Source of the DNA: Spirochaetales bacterium
Lineage (GTDB): Bacteria > Spirochaetota > Spirochaetia > Sphaerochaetales > Sphaerochaetaceae
Assembly: GCA_012728215.1 (NCBI GenBank)
Contig: JAAYFO010000070.1
Location: forward strand, 1 to 36,547
Direction of reading: 5' to 3'
DNA: 36,547 nucleotides
Positions 15,976-23,049 of this stretch are shown piece by piece; position 1 is the first letter of the stretch; every line of letters starts with the position of its first letter. The notes under the pieces are model-generated. The model was not told the DNA's origin, did not search any database, and saw only the letters and a list, made by a program, of their open reading frames with translations. A program made the position numbers and the translations under genes.

Positions 15976-16010
15976 TGTATAAATATACAATACATTCCTT
16001 CAAATTGCAA
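15976..16010 (-). promoter_or_regulatory. argR promoter with overlapping palindromic operator
   Basis: On the minus strand TTGCAA (16010-16005) and TATATT (15987-15982) are 17 bases apart. TGTATA-TT-TATACA (15989-15976) covers the -10. ArgR boxes in other bacteria are AT-rich palindromes (TGAAT-N4-ATTCA); this one is a related but imperfect match, so autoregulation is an inference. Confidence 0.45.
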
Positions 16011-16059
16011 TTGGATAAAACGTTGATGTTGCCCAGCGGTTTTTAATATCAAAGATTCG

Positions 16060-17298
16060 TCAGGTATTGGTTATGACAAAGAAGTACATGGTGGTGTAGT
16101 AGTTTCCGGCAGTCATCTTGGAAGTGTCCTGATTTGTCTGTAGAAAAGTCTTTATGTAGATTGGAAGAGAAGAGAGGGACCAGTTGCACGAATAGAGGAC
16201 TTGGCTTGTGGTTCCTGATACTACAGTGGCCGAGAGCGGAATAGGAATCTTGTAGATATATTGGTTGCCTCCGCTGTTTCCTAGCTTTGAGAACTGTGCA
16301 CCCTGATCTGAAGAATAGACACCATACCACATTGTATTTACAATGGACCGGGTTGCATATTCCGAGTTTTCCAGAATGAATCTGTATGGAGACGGAGATT
16401 CGTTGGACGGAGCCGTGTAGTTGGACACGGGTGAAAGATAGATGGAATACTTGTTCGTATAGGCGGTACTTTGACTAGGTGGAGTGGCGTTGTAGGCCTG
16501 GGTGACGAATTCGTTTCCCTCGAACATCAGATTGGCAACAGGAGAATAAGTCTGAGTGTCGGAAAGGTCGACGTTGAAGGTGTTTTCGGCATTCTGAATA
16601 TAGAAGGAGAACGATGAGCTTTGCTCGAACTCCGCCCCGTAGTATCCCTTTATCAGGATGTCCTCGGTCTTTCCATCGTAATCTGCTGTGAGGTTTACGT
16701 TGTAATACCCGCCTTCCAGGCTGCCTTCAGCGGGAATGGTACTTGAATCCAGGACAATGACGACCTGATAATGGTAGTAAGTCTTGCAATAGAAGAATTC
16801 TTTCAATATCCATCCATCAAATGCCCAGTAACTGCCCCATGTTGATTTCTTCATGGTGAAGTCAAGGCTGTCAGTGGATTTACTGGACGAAGCAAGAACC
16901 TGTGTCGGCAATGTCGCTGAATATGATGATTTTTTATTAGGCGTTTCCCACTTTATCTCATATACAGCGATGGAAAAATCTCTTGATGAAGTCAGGTTGC
17001 TTTCATGGATAAATGCAAGGTCGTCTGCAAATATGGAAACGGAGACTGCATTTTCCTTTGTGTTTATCATGCGAAACAGCTCGACCTGATTGTCTTGTGG
17101 AGTCCCTTGGAAGTCCGCCTGAATATCCGAAGCGGAGCAGACTTGCACTGAGGACATGTCGTAGGCGTAGTTTTCGTTGTTTACTGTAGTCTGGCTCAGA
17201 AGCCAGGTGCTCTTTTCGGATATCTCGACATTTCCTCCAGCAAGAAGAAGGAAGCAGGCCAGGTTGGAGATAATTAAGAATAAGGTGATTTTCTTCAT
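16060..17298 (-). CDS. Secreted beta-rich protein, left operon gene 4
   Basis: This 412-aa protein was not recognised. It starts with a signal peptide (residues 1-20, MKKITLFLIISNLACFLLLA), followed by about 390 residues rich in Ser, Thr, Tyr and Asn with alternating hydrophobic residues, as in beta-sandwich proteins. It ends in TAGNYYTTMYFFVITNT, the motif shared by most proteins of both operons. Start 17298 has GGAGA upstream; the preceding stop is one base away (TGACATG). It corresponds to gene 4 of the right operon: similar length (412 vs 423), and GYYGAEFEQSSSFSFYIQNA aligns with GLYESTAFQNSYAAFVVVPNA, each followed by a DL/DI-D segment. Probably the largest subunit of a secreted assembly; function unknown. 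Confidence 0.7.
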   Translation of the reverse strand: MKKITLFLIISNLACFLLLAGGNVEISEKSTWLLSQTTVNNENYAYDMSSVQVCSASDIQADFQGTPQDNQVELFRMINTKENAVSVSIFADDLAFIHESNLTSSRDFSIAVYEIKWETPNKKSSYSATLPTQVLASSSKSTDSLDFTMKKSTWGSYWAFDGWILKEFFYCKTYYHYQVVIVLDSSTIPAEGSLEGGYYNVNLTADYDGKTEDILIKGYYGAEFEQSSSFSFYIQNAENTFNVDLSDTQTYSPVANLMFEGNEFVTQAYNATPPSQSTAYTNKYSIYLSPVSNYTAPSNESPSPYRFILENSEYATRSIVNTMWYGVYSSDQGAQFSKLGNSGGNQYIYKIPIPLSATVVSGTTSQVLYSCNWSLSSLPIYIKTFLQTNQDTSKMTAGNYYTTMYFFVITNT

Positions 17299-17299
17299 G

Positions 17300-17848
17300 T
17301 CAGTTCTCCGTGGTGAATACAAACACTATCGTCGATGAATATGTTCCGGCGGTCAGATCCGATATTTCATTGGCACTTGCATTCATGCTTACATAAAATG
17401 CCTTGTTTGTAATTGCAAATGGAGGGACTGAACCCAGATCGGAAGAAGTTATGGTTATAAAGCCTGAATCTGCCGTGCTGTGGTATGCTGTCTTGAACTG
17501 ACCGGAATCCGAGTAGAACAGATCCAGTCGGTAGTCAACGTAACTTGAGGTATCGGTGGAATGGACAAGATAATCATGATAGACCTTCAAAGAGAAGGAA
17601 TTGTTGCAGAACAGGCTGTAGTTTCCTGCATGTATTCCTCTGACGTTTGCTGTGTCAGTGTTCTTCTTTGCTTCATTGCTTTCAACATCGAAGGGAAGCA
17701 GGTCTGTATTCAATGTCACTCTCATAGATGCGTTGGTGCCGATGTATCCGACGACGAGCCAGGAATAGGGTGAAGATGCGGTGCTCGTTGCAGGCAATGA
17801 TGAAACCGCCATGAGAATTACAAATAAAATCAAAATTGTCTTCTTCAT
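17300..17848 (-). CDS. Secreted beta-rich protein, left operon gene 3
   Basis: This 182-aa protein of unknown function has a signal peptide (MKKTILILFVILMAVSSLPATSTA) and a predicted beta-sandwich body. It aligns with gene 3 of the right operon: LVVGYIG versus LVVTGLVG after the signal peptide, DYRLDLFY versus DYELAVEY in the middle, and AGTYSSTIVFVF versus DGEYRSTVTFNF at the end. The start at 17848 is chosen because the signal peptide begins there; an upstream in-frame ATG would put about 19 polar residues ahead of it. It lies 10 bases after gene 2 with a weak ribosome-binding site. The two internal cysteines are absent except one near residue 81, so disulfides are unlikely to be a feature. 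Confidence 0.7.
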   Translation of the reverse strand: MKKTILILFVILMAVSSLPATSTASSPYSWLVVGYIGTNASMRVTLNTDLLPFDVESNEAKKNTDTANVRGIHAGNYSLFCNNSFSLKVYHDYLVHSTDTSSYVDYRLDLFYSDSGQFKTAYHSTADSGFITITSSDLGSVPPFAITNKAFYVSMNASANEISDLTAGTYSSTIVFVFTTEN

Positions 17849-17858
17849 AATGACCTGC

Positions 17859-18653
17859 CTAAGTTGCCTGGATGTGCACAGAAATAGTCGATTCATAATA
17901 CCCATTTGGCACTGCTGTCTGTGGACTGCTGCTATATACTATGTTGCCATTGCTTTCCTTGATTCCAAGAATCACATATGCACTTCCTGTCCTGTTCCAA
18001 TGATTGCATATGACAGGCTTCTGGCTCGGGTTTGAAATCAGAGCCCCGTTATTCGAAACTGTAGAGTTTGTCGACATGTCATATTTGATTTCAATTGTCT
18101 GATTTGTCTCAGCGGGAGTGAAGTCTGACTCAAGTGTCCAACTGAGAGTGTCGAATTGCTGTGAAGTTGAACCAATTGAGCTTACATGATCCGAATACGC
18201 ATATGTATAGTTGTTTATCTTGAAGCTCGGAGTGCTGAATGGGGTGCCGTCATATGAAATCGTATGGTTGCCGATCTTCGTCTCTTCGCAGACGAACTGA
18301 AGAGAATACGGGATTGCGTAAGCGCTGTCTTTCAGAACCAGTGGTCCGATAGTGAAGCTCAGATTCACCTGGCTGAACCTGTTTCCTGAAGCCACCCATG
18401 TGAACGCCTTGATTGTATTGGCACTTGCATTTCTTGCAGATGCCGGAAGTTCGGCATTGATTGTGTCTGAAAGATATATTCTGGAGTTGTTGAGCATTCT
18501 GATCTCATAAGCTTCCAAAGGCATTGCGCCGCTTTGACCACCTTGATATTTTACAGCTGTCAGAATCACTTCGGAACTTAATGTCTCGGAAGTGGCTGGC
18601 ATGGAAATCAAGAGAAGAATGAAAAACATTACAAGGAATAAGCGGACCTTCAT
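17859..18653 (-). CDS. Secreted beta-rich protein, left operon gene 2
   Basis: This 264-aa protein of unknown function begins with a signal peptide (MKVRLFLVMFFILLLISMPATS). Its body matches gene 2 of the right operon: F-x-W-x-x-x-x-x-F, then SFTIGPL here and SFTIGLL there, and later GALIS versus GSILIS after a beta-rich stretch. It ends in NGYYESTISVHIQAT, a form of the shared C-terminal motif. The ATG at 18653 overlaps the gene 1 stop as ATGA, with GGAGG ten bases upstream; an in-frame start 27 codons earlier would lie deep in gene 1 and place an Arg-rich stretch before the signal peptide, so it is rejected. Confidence 0.7.
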   Translation of the reverse strand: MKVRLFLVMFFILLLISMPATSETLSSEVILTAVKYQGGQSGAMPLEAYEIRMLNNSRIYLSDTINAELPASARNASANTIKAFTWVASGNRFSQVNLSFTIGPLVLKDSAYAIPYSLQFVCEETKIGNHTISYDGTPFSTPSFKINNYTYAYSDHVSSIGSTSQQFDTLSWTLESDFTPAETNQTIEIKYDMSTNSTVSNNGALISNPSQKPVICNHWNRTGSAYVILGIKESNGNIVYSSSPQTAVPNGYYESTISVHIQAT

Positions 18654-19198
18654 TGTACGATTTCCTCCACTGTGACCTGTCCTGTGTACTCTCCGGCGAT
18701 TGACTCTCCTACTGGAACACAGTACATGGAGCATATCTGTCTTGTTGTCTCAGGCTGTCCAAAGTTTGCATAAAGACCCAAACCATCGAATTGCACATAT
18801 CCTGCACCGAATTGGTTTGCAGTGGGGGTCACTGGTACTTCGATTCCGGATGATGACACTATCTTCATTCTATATGTCATGCAGTTGCTCGATGTATAGG
18901 TGGCTGGATTGGCTTCCTTGCATAGGTTGGTCCAACTTATTTTGTAGGAGATGCTTTCCAATGATTCATTGAAGACTATTTTCAGATAGCCGACAAGTGC
19001 TTCTGCGGCTTCTGAGTCTAGAGTCACCGTTGTTATGGTGTTTCCTTCTGAATCAGTGAAGACCGGACTGTGATATGAAGTTACGTTCACGGAATGAAAC
19101 ATTCCGTAAGTTCCCTGCGCCTGTGCGGCAACGGCGCTGGCGGAAGCTGTCATGGTACAGACGAGGATAAGTATGAGAATTGTTTTCTTCTGTACCAT
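18650..19198 (-). CDS. Secreted beta-rich protein, left operon gene 1
   Basis: This 182-aa protein of unknown function is the first gene of the left operon. It has a signal peptide with a good cleavage region after SAVAAQA (about residues 20-26). The body is beta-rich and has four cysteines, in two pairs near residues 93/106 and 155/160, which could form disulfides in the periplasm. The end is AGEYTGQVTVEEIVQ, matching the shared motif. It corresponds in position and length to right gene 1 (182 vs 176 aa), though sequence agreement is limited to the ISYKIS / ISFKIS region and general pattern. The start at 19198 has GGGAGG seven bases upstream. Confidence 0.7.
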   Translation of the reverse strand: MVQKKTILILILVCTMTASASAVAAQAQGTYGMFHSVNVTSYHSPVFTDSEGNTITTVTLDSEAAEALVGYLKIVFNESLESISYKISWTNLCKEANPATYTSSNCMTYRMKIVSSSGIEVPVTPTANQFGAGYVQFDGLGLYANFGQPETTRQICSMYCVPVGESIAGEYTGQVTVEEIVQ

Positions 19199-19227
19199 TG
19201 TTTTTCCTCCCTTCCATATTTCTTCAG

Positions 19228-19238
19228 TTGTGTCACAA
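19228..19238. promoter_or_regulatory. TTGTG-T-CACAA palindrome at the left operon start point
   Basis: TTGTGTCACAA forms an inverted repeat with one central base and covers the predicted left operon start (about 19235). Its core GTGTCACA recurs at 19791-19798 inside the spacer of the right operon promoter. A shared operator is plausible. Confidence 0.4.
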
Positions 19239-19241
19239 GTA

Positions 19242-19271
19242 ATTATAACCCCACAAGCAACTATGTTTCAA
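19242..19271 (-). promoter_or_regulatory. Promoter of the left secreted-protein operon
   Basis: On the minus strand TTGAAA (19271-19266) and a consensus TATAAT (19247-19242) are 18 bases apart. The predicted start is near 19235, giving a leader of about 37 nt before the gene 1 ATG. Confidence 0.6.
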
Positions 19272-19779
19272 GTTTTTTTTTGAATTTTCATTAACTATTT
19301 TTGTATTGTCATATTGAAGAAAGAGCTATGAAATCGCTAATTGCTTTTATTGTAATTAAAATCGCTACATATTTTTGCGTTTATGACAAATGAAAAAAAA
19401 CATATGCACTGAAGAAAAGGCGCTTGTGCTTTTCGGTTTTTTCAAATTATCATCATCTTTTTATTGCCTTCGCCCCGTTTCCCTCCACTTTTTTAATTAT
19501 GTTGATAAACTTGTGGCAAAACTTATCTTTTTGTTGAAAGGTATTTGGGGTTTGTTGTTGATATTTGAATTGGTTGATTGTCTTTTTCTGTTTTAATTTG
19601 ACATAACATAGCAATAAAAAATGAATAAATACAATTTTATCTTTGATTTTATGACAGTGATAGTTTGAATTCTTCAAAATATGTCAACAGTTTGACGAAT
19701 TAGTTTAATAATTTTAAATCTTTGAAAACAAAGAATTAAGAAAATTATTAAATCTTTTACTTTTTAAATATAAAAACTA

Positions 19780-19809
19780 TTGACTAATGGGTGTCACAGA
19801 ATATATATT
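19780..19809 (+). promoter_or_regulatory. Promoter of the right secreted-protein operon
   Basis: TTGACT (19780-19785) is followed by TATATA (19802-19807, spacing 16) or TATATT (19804-19809, spacing 18). GTGTCACA (19791-19798) lies within the spacer. The leader contains two copies of AGCTAG (19822 and 19829). Confidence 0.55.
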
Positions 19810-19845
19810 ACATATGACATAAGCTAGAAGCTAGGGTGGTCAGAG

Positions 19846-20376
19846 ATGAAGAGAATGTTTTTGATTGTGATGTTTTTATTCATCGGATTGACATGCGTTT
19901 TTTCTACTTTCAATATTCAGTTCACCTCTTCCGACAACCAATATACCACCATCCAGTTTACAGATTTCACCGCAGGGACAAGTGTGCTGTCCACTGATAC
20001 TATAAGAGATCTTGATACTTATCAGGGGGTGTTCTGGGTAAGAATTTCTACAACTTTGACGTCTTCAATCAGTTTCAAGATATCGGCAACTCCTTTCATT
20101 GGAGTAAACGATGCAAACTCCAAGCTTGCTTACTCTCTTAAGCTTAGCAGGGATTATCTGCCTTTGGTCGGCGATGCCTTTCAGACGATTTCTGTTGGAA
20201 CTGGTTCAAGTCTTTATGAATCATCAAGCATAGCAGTAGATCCAAACGACTATAATACCAACGGAACTCCCTTCATCTGTGTCTGCGGATATGCGAATCT
20301 CCCAAGCACTTCTCTTCAGGGAGCGACTACCGGCACTCATGTTTCCACCGTTTCGCTTCATTTGGTTGTGAATTGA
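19846..20376 (+). CDS. Secreted beta-rich protein, right operon gene 1
   Basis: This 176-aa protein of unknown function opens the right operon. Its signal peptide is MKRMFLIVMFLFIGLTCVFS. The rest is Ser/Thr-rich with alternating hydrophobic residues, and it ends in TGTHVSTVSLHLVVN, a variant of the shared C-terminal motif with His in place of Tyr. It has two cysteines close together (VCVCG-like, near residues 146-148). It corresponds to left gene 1 in position, length and an ISFKIS segment. An AGGGTGG stretch lies six bases before the ATG. Confidence 0.7.
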   Translation: MKRMFLIVMFLFIGLTCVFSTFNIQFTSSDNQYTTIQFTDFTAGTSVLSTDTIRDLDTYQGVFWVRISTTLTSSISFKISATPFIGVNDANSKLAYSLKLSRDYLPLVGDAFQTISVGTGSSLYESSSIAVDPNDYNTNGTPFICVCGYANLPSTSLQGATTGTHVSTVSLHLVVN

Positions 20377-20389
20377 CAAGGAGAAGATA

Positions 20390-21103
20390 ATGAAACATTT
20401 CATATTGATGATGATCATCATTCTTACCGTTCCTCTTCTTCCAGTCGTCTCGACAGTGACTACTGATGCTGCGCTCACAGTATCCGGGTACAAGAATGCA
20501 AGTGATACACCCACTTCAAGCGGTTCATACTCATTGCAGCTTCAGTCGTATCTGAATACAGCGATAGCGAACGAATCGGTCATAGTGCTGGATCCATCCA
20601 AGCATGCTACGGCAAGCTCGAGTGACAGCAAGTTCTTTTCCTGGACGATAGGCAGGACTTTTGACTCATCGGCATATTTTGACTTTCCTTCTTATAGCAA
20701 GAACACAACCATTGGAACATTGTCATTCACAATAGGCTTGCTTAAGGCTTCGTACAACGGATCGTACTATAATCCGGCCTATGATCTGACATTTGCCATA
20801 TCTAGTCAGGCCTCTTCTGTTGTCAAGGATTATTACTTGACAAGATACAAGTACACGCCTTCCCTGGTGAGCACCGGAGTTGTCAATCAATCTGTCCAGG
20901 CTGGAAAGAATCAGTCGTTCAGCGGTTCGGTGTTTTCCTATGATTTCAACATCACAAGATCAAGGAAGAACAATGCCACAGTGAACTATGACCTTGAAAT
21001 CGGCGGAAACGGATCGATCCTGATTTCATCTCTGCACAGCGATGTCCAGAATCTTCAACTTACATACACTGCCCCGGTGGTTGTGGAGTTTACCGTGCAA
21101 TAG
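20390..21103 (+). CDS. Secreted beta-rich protein, right operon gene 2
   Basis: This 237-aa protein of unknown function has a signal peptide (MKHFILMMIIILTVPLLPVVS) and a beta-rich body with no cysteines. It aligns with left gene 2 around F-S-W-T-I-G, then SFTIGLL and GSILIS. Its C-terminus is TAPVVVEFTVQ, in which the Gly-x-Tyr part of the shared motif is missing, so it is the most divergent end among the eight. AAGGAG lies six bases before the ATG, and the gap after gene 1 is 13 bases, so the genes are co-transcribed. Confidence 0.7.
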   Translation: MKHFILMMIIILTVPLLPVVSTVTTDAALTVSGYKNASDTPTSSGSYSLQLQSYLNTAIANESVIVLDPSKHATASSSDSKFFSWTIGRTFDSSAYFDFPSYSKNTTIGTLSFTIGLLKASYNGSYYNPAYDLTFAISSQASSVVKDYYLTRYKYTPSLVSTGVVNQSVQAGKNQSFSGSVFSYDFNITRSRKNNATVNYDLEIGGNGSILISSLHSDVQNLQLTYTAPVVVEFTVQ

Positions 21104-21114
21104 GAGGTGAGGAA

Positions 21115-21684
21115 ATGAAGATGCGATTGTTTTTTTTGATATCCGCCTTGATTCTCTTGATCATCATGTTCCCGTTGTCGGCATTGAGCAATTCTTCCAA
21201 CGACCTCGTAGTCACCGGTTTGGTAGGCAAGCTTCATTCTGTTTCAGTTTCCCAATTCGCCGATTCCATGCCGATAGATTTGGATTATTCGGTAAACAAC
21301 AACCTTCTCATCACGCCAACAGCCACTCCTGTGTCCGAACCGGGCCTTAAGATAGCCACCTGGTCGATGACGACGAACAGCCTGCCGGCAACCATGGTGA
21401 TAAGTCATGACCGCATCGTGAATACATTGAACAACACGATATCTTATGATTATGAACTTGCTGTGGAGTATCAGCTGGATTCCTCTGCAGCGAATGTGGT
21501 GCAGATTGCAATTGCCGGTAATCAGATCGAAATCCAGTTGAATGATGCGGGAGCTGGTCTGTATTCCGTTCAGGATGCCGGAATGTTCTTTCGTCTGTGC
21601 AAGGTAAATGGGATCATTGGCAGCAATCAGATTCAAGATGGTGAATATCGGTCCACCGTCACGTTTAATTTTATAGGCACATGA
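21115..21684 (+). CDS. Secreted beta-rich protein, right operon gene 3
   Basis: This 189-aa protein of unknown function has a signal peptide (about residues 1-24) and is the clear partner of left gene 3. LVVTGLVG matches LVVGYIG, ISYDYELAVEYQ matches SYVDYRLDLFYS, and DGEYRSTVTFNF matches AGTYSSTIVFVF. It is preceded by a strong AGGAGG eight bases before the ATG. It stops one base before gene 4 begins (TGATATG), the same tight junction seen between left genes 3 and 4, which suggests that the coupling predates the duplication. Confidence 0.72.
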   Translation: MKMRLFFLISALILLIIMFPLSALSNSSNDLVVTGLVGKLHSVSVSQFADSMPIDLDYSVNNNLLITPTATPVSEPGLKIATWSMTTNSLPATMVISHDRIVNTLNNTISYDYELAVEYQLDSSAANVVQIAIAGNQIEIQLNDAGAGLYSVQDAGMFFRLCKVNGIIGSNQIQDGEYRSTVTFNFIGT

Positions 21685-21685
21685 T

Positions 21686-22957
21686 ATGAAGAAAGGTCTT
21701 TTTGCTTTACTTTTAGTGATGATAGTCACAAGTGCGTTGTCTGCTGTTACGGTTTTTCAGACTGCAGAACAGGGAAACCAATGGGACCTGGCTTCGTCAT
21801 ACCCTGCTCCTTCTGTGGGAAGTTCATGGAATAACGGGTATGGAATCAACAATTTCATAGGGCTTGTCGGTGTTCGAAATCAGACACATCCAATCAAGTT
21901 CACAGTTTCTTCCAATTGCAAATTCGTCAGTTCTCAGGATCAGACTAAGTTCAGAGCTGTATCGCTGTATTTTGTTCCAAGATTTTCCACATCAGCGACT
22001 CTTGGCGGATCTCATACTTCATTCCTGAAGGAAATTTCCTATGATACTGCAAATCATACAGTGACTGTTTCTCAAAATCAGATGTCCAATCTGCCTTCAT
22101 TGACCGCTTCGGGATCGATTGAGCTTTACACCCCCATCACTGACTCCGCTCATTTTTATGACTATGGGAATGGCACCAGTGTGATTGGATCATATTGGCT
22201 TGATACGGTGTTGGTCATGCCGACTCTAAATGATGAAGAAAAGAAGCATATGGTGAAATCCTCTGATTACATTTTGACTGTCAATGTGAATTACGAATGT
22301 CTTGAGTCCGGCTGTCAGAATCCAGATCATTTTGGAGGCATTGTTCTTCTGTACAACGGATTGTATGAATCCACCGCTTTTCAGAATTCATATGCGGCTT
22401 TTGTAGTTGTCCCCAACGCCGATGCCAATTCGTTGGATATCGACGACATGGTCAACAACCAGACCCAAGTGCTGGTGGGGGAGTATCTTTATTCTTCCAA
22501 CTACCTGTACAATGATTCTGCATCTGTGATCAATGGAACCAAGATATTCGCATCGTCGTCCTCGTCGTATATTGATAATGCCGCTTCGACTTTCCGTCTG
22601 AAGAAGGAAGGAATAGTCAGTTCCGATACTGCATACAACAGCGTTCCATTGATTGTAACGACAAGAGATGATTCGGCGGTGGGAAGTGTCAAGACCGCGA
22701 CATACGATGGTACCGATTATTATTCTTCCAACGGGGACAGAAGGGTGAATCAGGGAGGGACGGGAACGTACACGACGCTGGCTTTCCCAAATGCCATTGC
22801 CGGAAATAGCGGTACCTTCATCGCTCAGACTGCAAAAATCTACGTATCTGTTCCTGCAACTGATCCTCTTACAGGGAACAATACGCTTTACTCAGCTACA
22901 GGCCTGCTGGCCGGTTCATATAAGGAAACGATCTACTTTCATATTGTTGTTGAATGA
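21686..22957 (+). CDS. Secreted beta-rich protein, right operon gene 4
   Basis: This 423-aa protein of unknown function has a short signal peptide (MKKGLFALLLVMIVTSALS). The body appears to hold two beta-rich halves, meeting near residues 225-250, and one cysteine pair within YECLESGCQN. It ends in LLAGSYKETIYFHIVVE, a textbook form of the shared motif. It is the partner of left gene 4 by order, length and the GLYESTAFQNSY-AAF region followed by LDIDDM. No ribosome-binding site separate from gene 3 is visible, so it is probably translated by re-initiation. No clear terminator follows. Confidence 0.72.
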   Translation: MKKGLFALLLVMIVTSALSAVTVFQTAEQGNQWDLASSYPAPSVGSSWNNGYGINNFIGLVGVRNQTHPIKFTVSSNCKFVSSQDQTKFRAVSLYFVPRFSTSATLGGSHTSFLKEISYDTANHTVTVSQNQMSNLPSLTASGSIELYTPITDSAHFYDYGNGTSVIGSYWLDTVLVMPTLNDEEKKHMVKSSDYILTVNVNYECLESGCQNPDHFGGIVLLYNGLYESTAFQNSYAAFVVVPNADANSLDIDDMVNNQTQVLVGEYLYSSNYLYNDSASVINGTKIFASSSSSYIDNAASTFRLKKEGIVSSDTAYNSVPLIVTTRDDSAVGSVKTATYDGTDYYSSNGDRRVNQGGTGTYTTLAFPNAIAGNSGTFIAQTAKIYVSVPATDPLTGNNTLYSATGLLAGSYKETIYFHIVVE

Positions 22958-22999
22958 AACATTCATTTCCACGGCATTGTTCTTGACTTTCATGGAATA

Positions 23000-23028
23000 T
23001 TGAATAAGCAATGTAGATAATGTATACT
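23000..23028 (+). promoter_or_regulatory. Promoter of the CorC-family gene
   Basis: TTGAAT (23000-23005) and TATACT (23023-23028) are 17 bases apart. The start should be near 23035. This lies after the in-frame ATG at 23020, so that ATG is not in the message. Confidence 0.5.
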
Positions 23029-23049
23029 GCCACGCATAGAGAGGTTTCC

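Larger units (their letters stand above)
19199..19845. other. 647-bp AT-rich divergent regulatory gap
   Basis: No convincing gene lies here; ORFs of 60-75 codons in it lack ribosome-binding sites and look like by-products of T-rich sequence. Promoters for the two flanking operons sit at its ends. Between them are the direct repeat AAATCGCTA (19332-19340 and 19360-19368) and several TTGACA-like hexamers without matching -10 boxes. The unusual length and AT content suggest multiple regulator sites or a phase of DNA bending. Confidence 0.5.

Noticed and set aside
17859-18734. Longer version of left gene 2 starting at 18734
   Set aside because: It would place 27 Arg-rich residues before an obvious signal peptide and overlap gene 1 by 85 bases; the ATG at 18653 with GGAGG upstream is better.
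19390-19596. A 68-codon ORF in the divergent gap
   Set aside because: It lacks a ribosome-binding site and its Phe/Leu-rich translation follows from T-rich DNA; no promoter matches it.
19199-19845. Replication origin or DnaA-box cluster in the AT-rich gap
   Set aside because: I found no TTATCCACA-type boxes, only a stray GATAA/TTATC pair; dnaA and dnaN are not nearby.
23020-23049. ATG at 23020 as start of the CorC-family gene
   Set aside because: The predicted -10 TATACT overlaps it and it lacks a ribosome-binding site; TTG 23050 has AGAGAGG and matches the family N-terminus.
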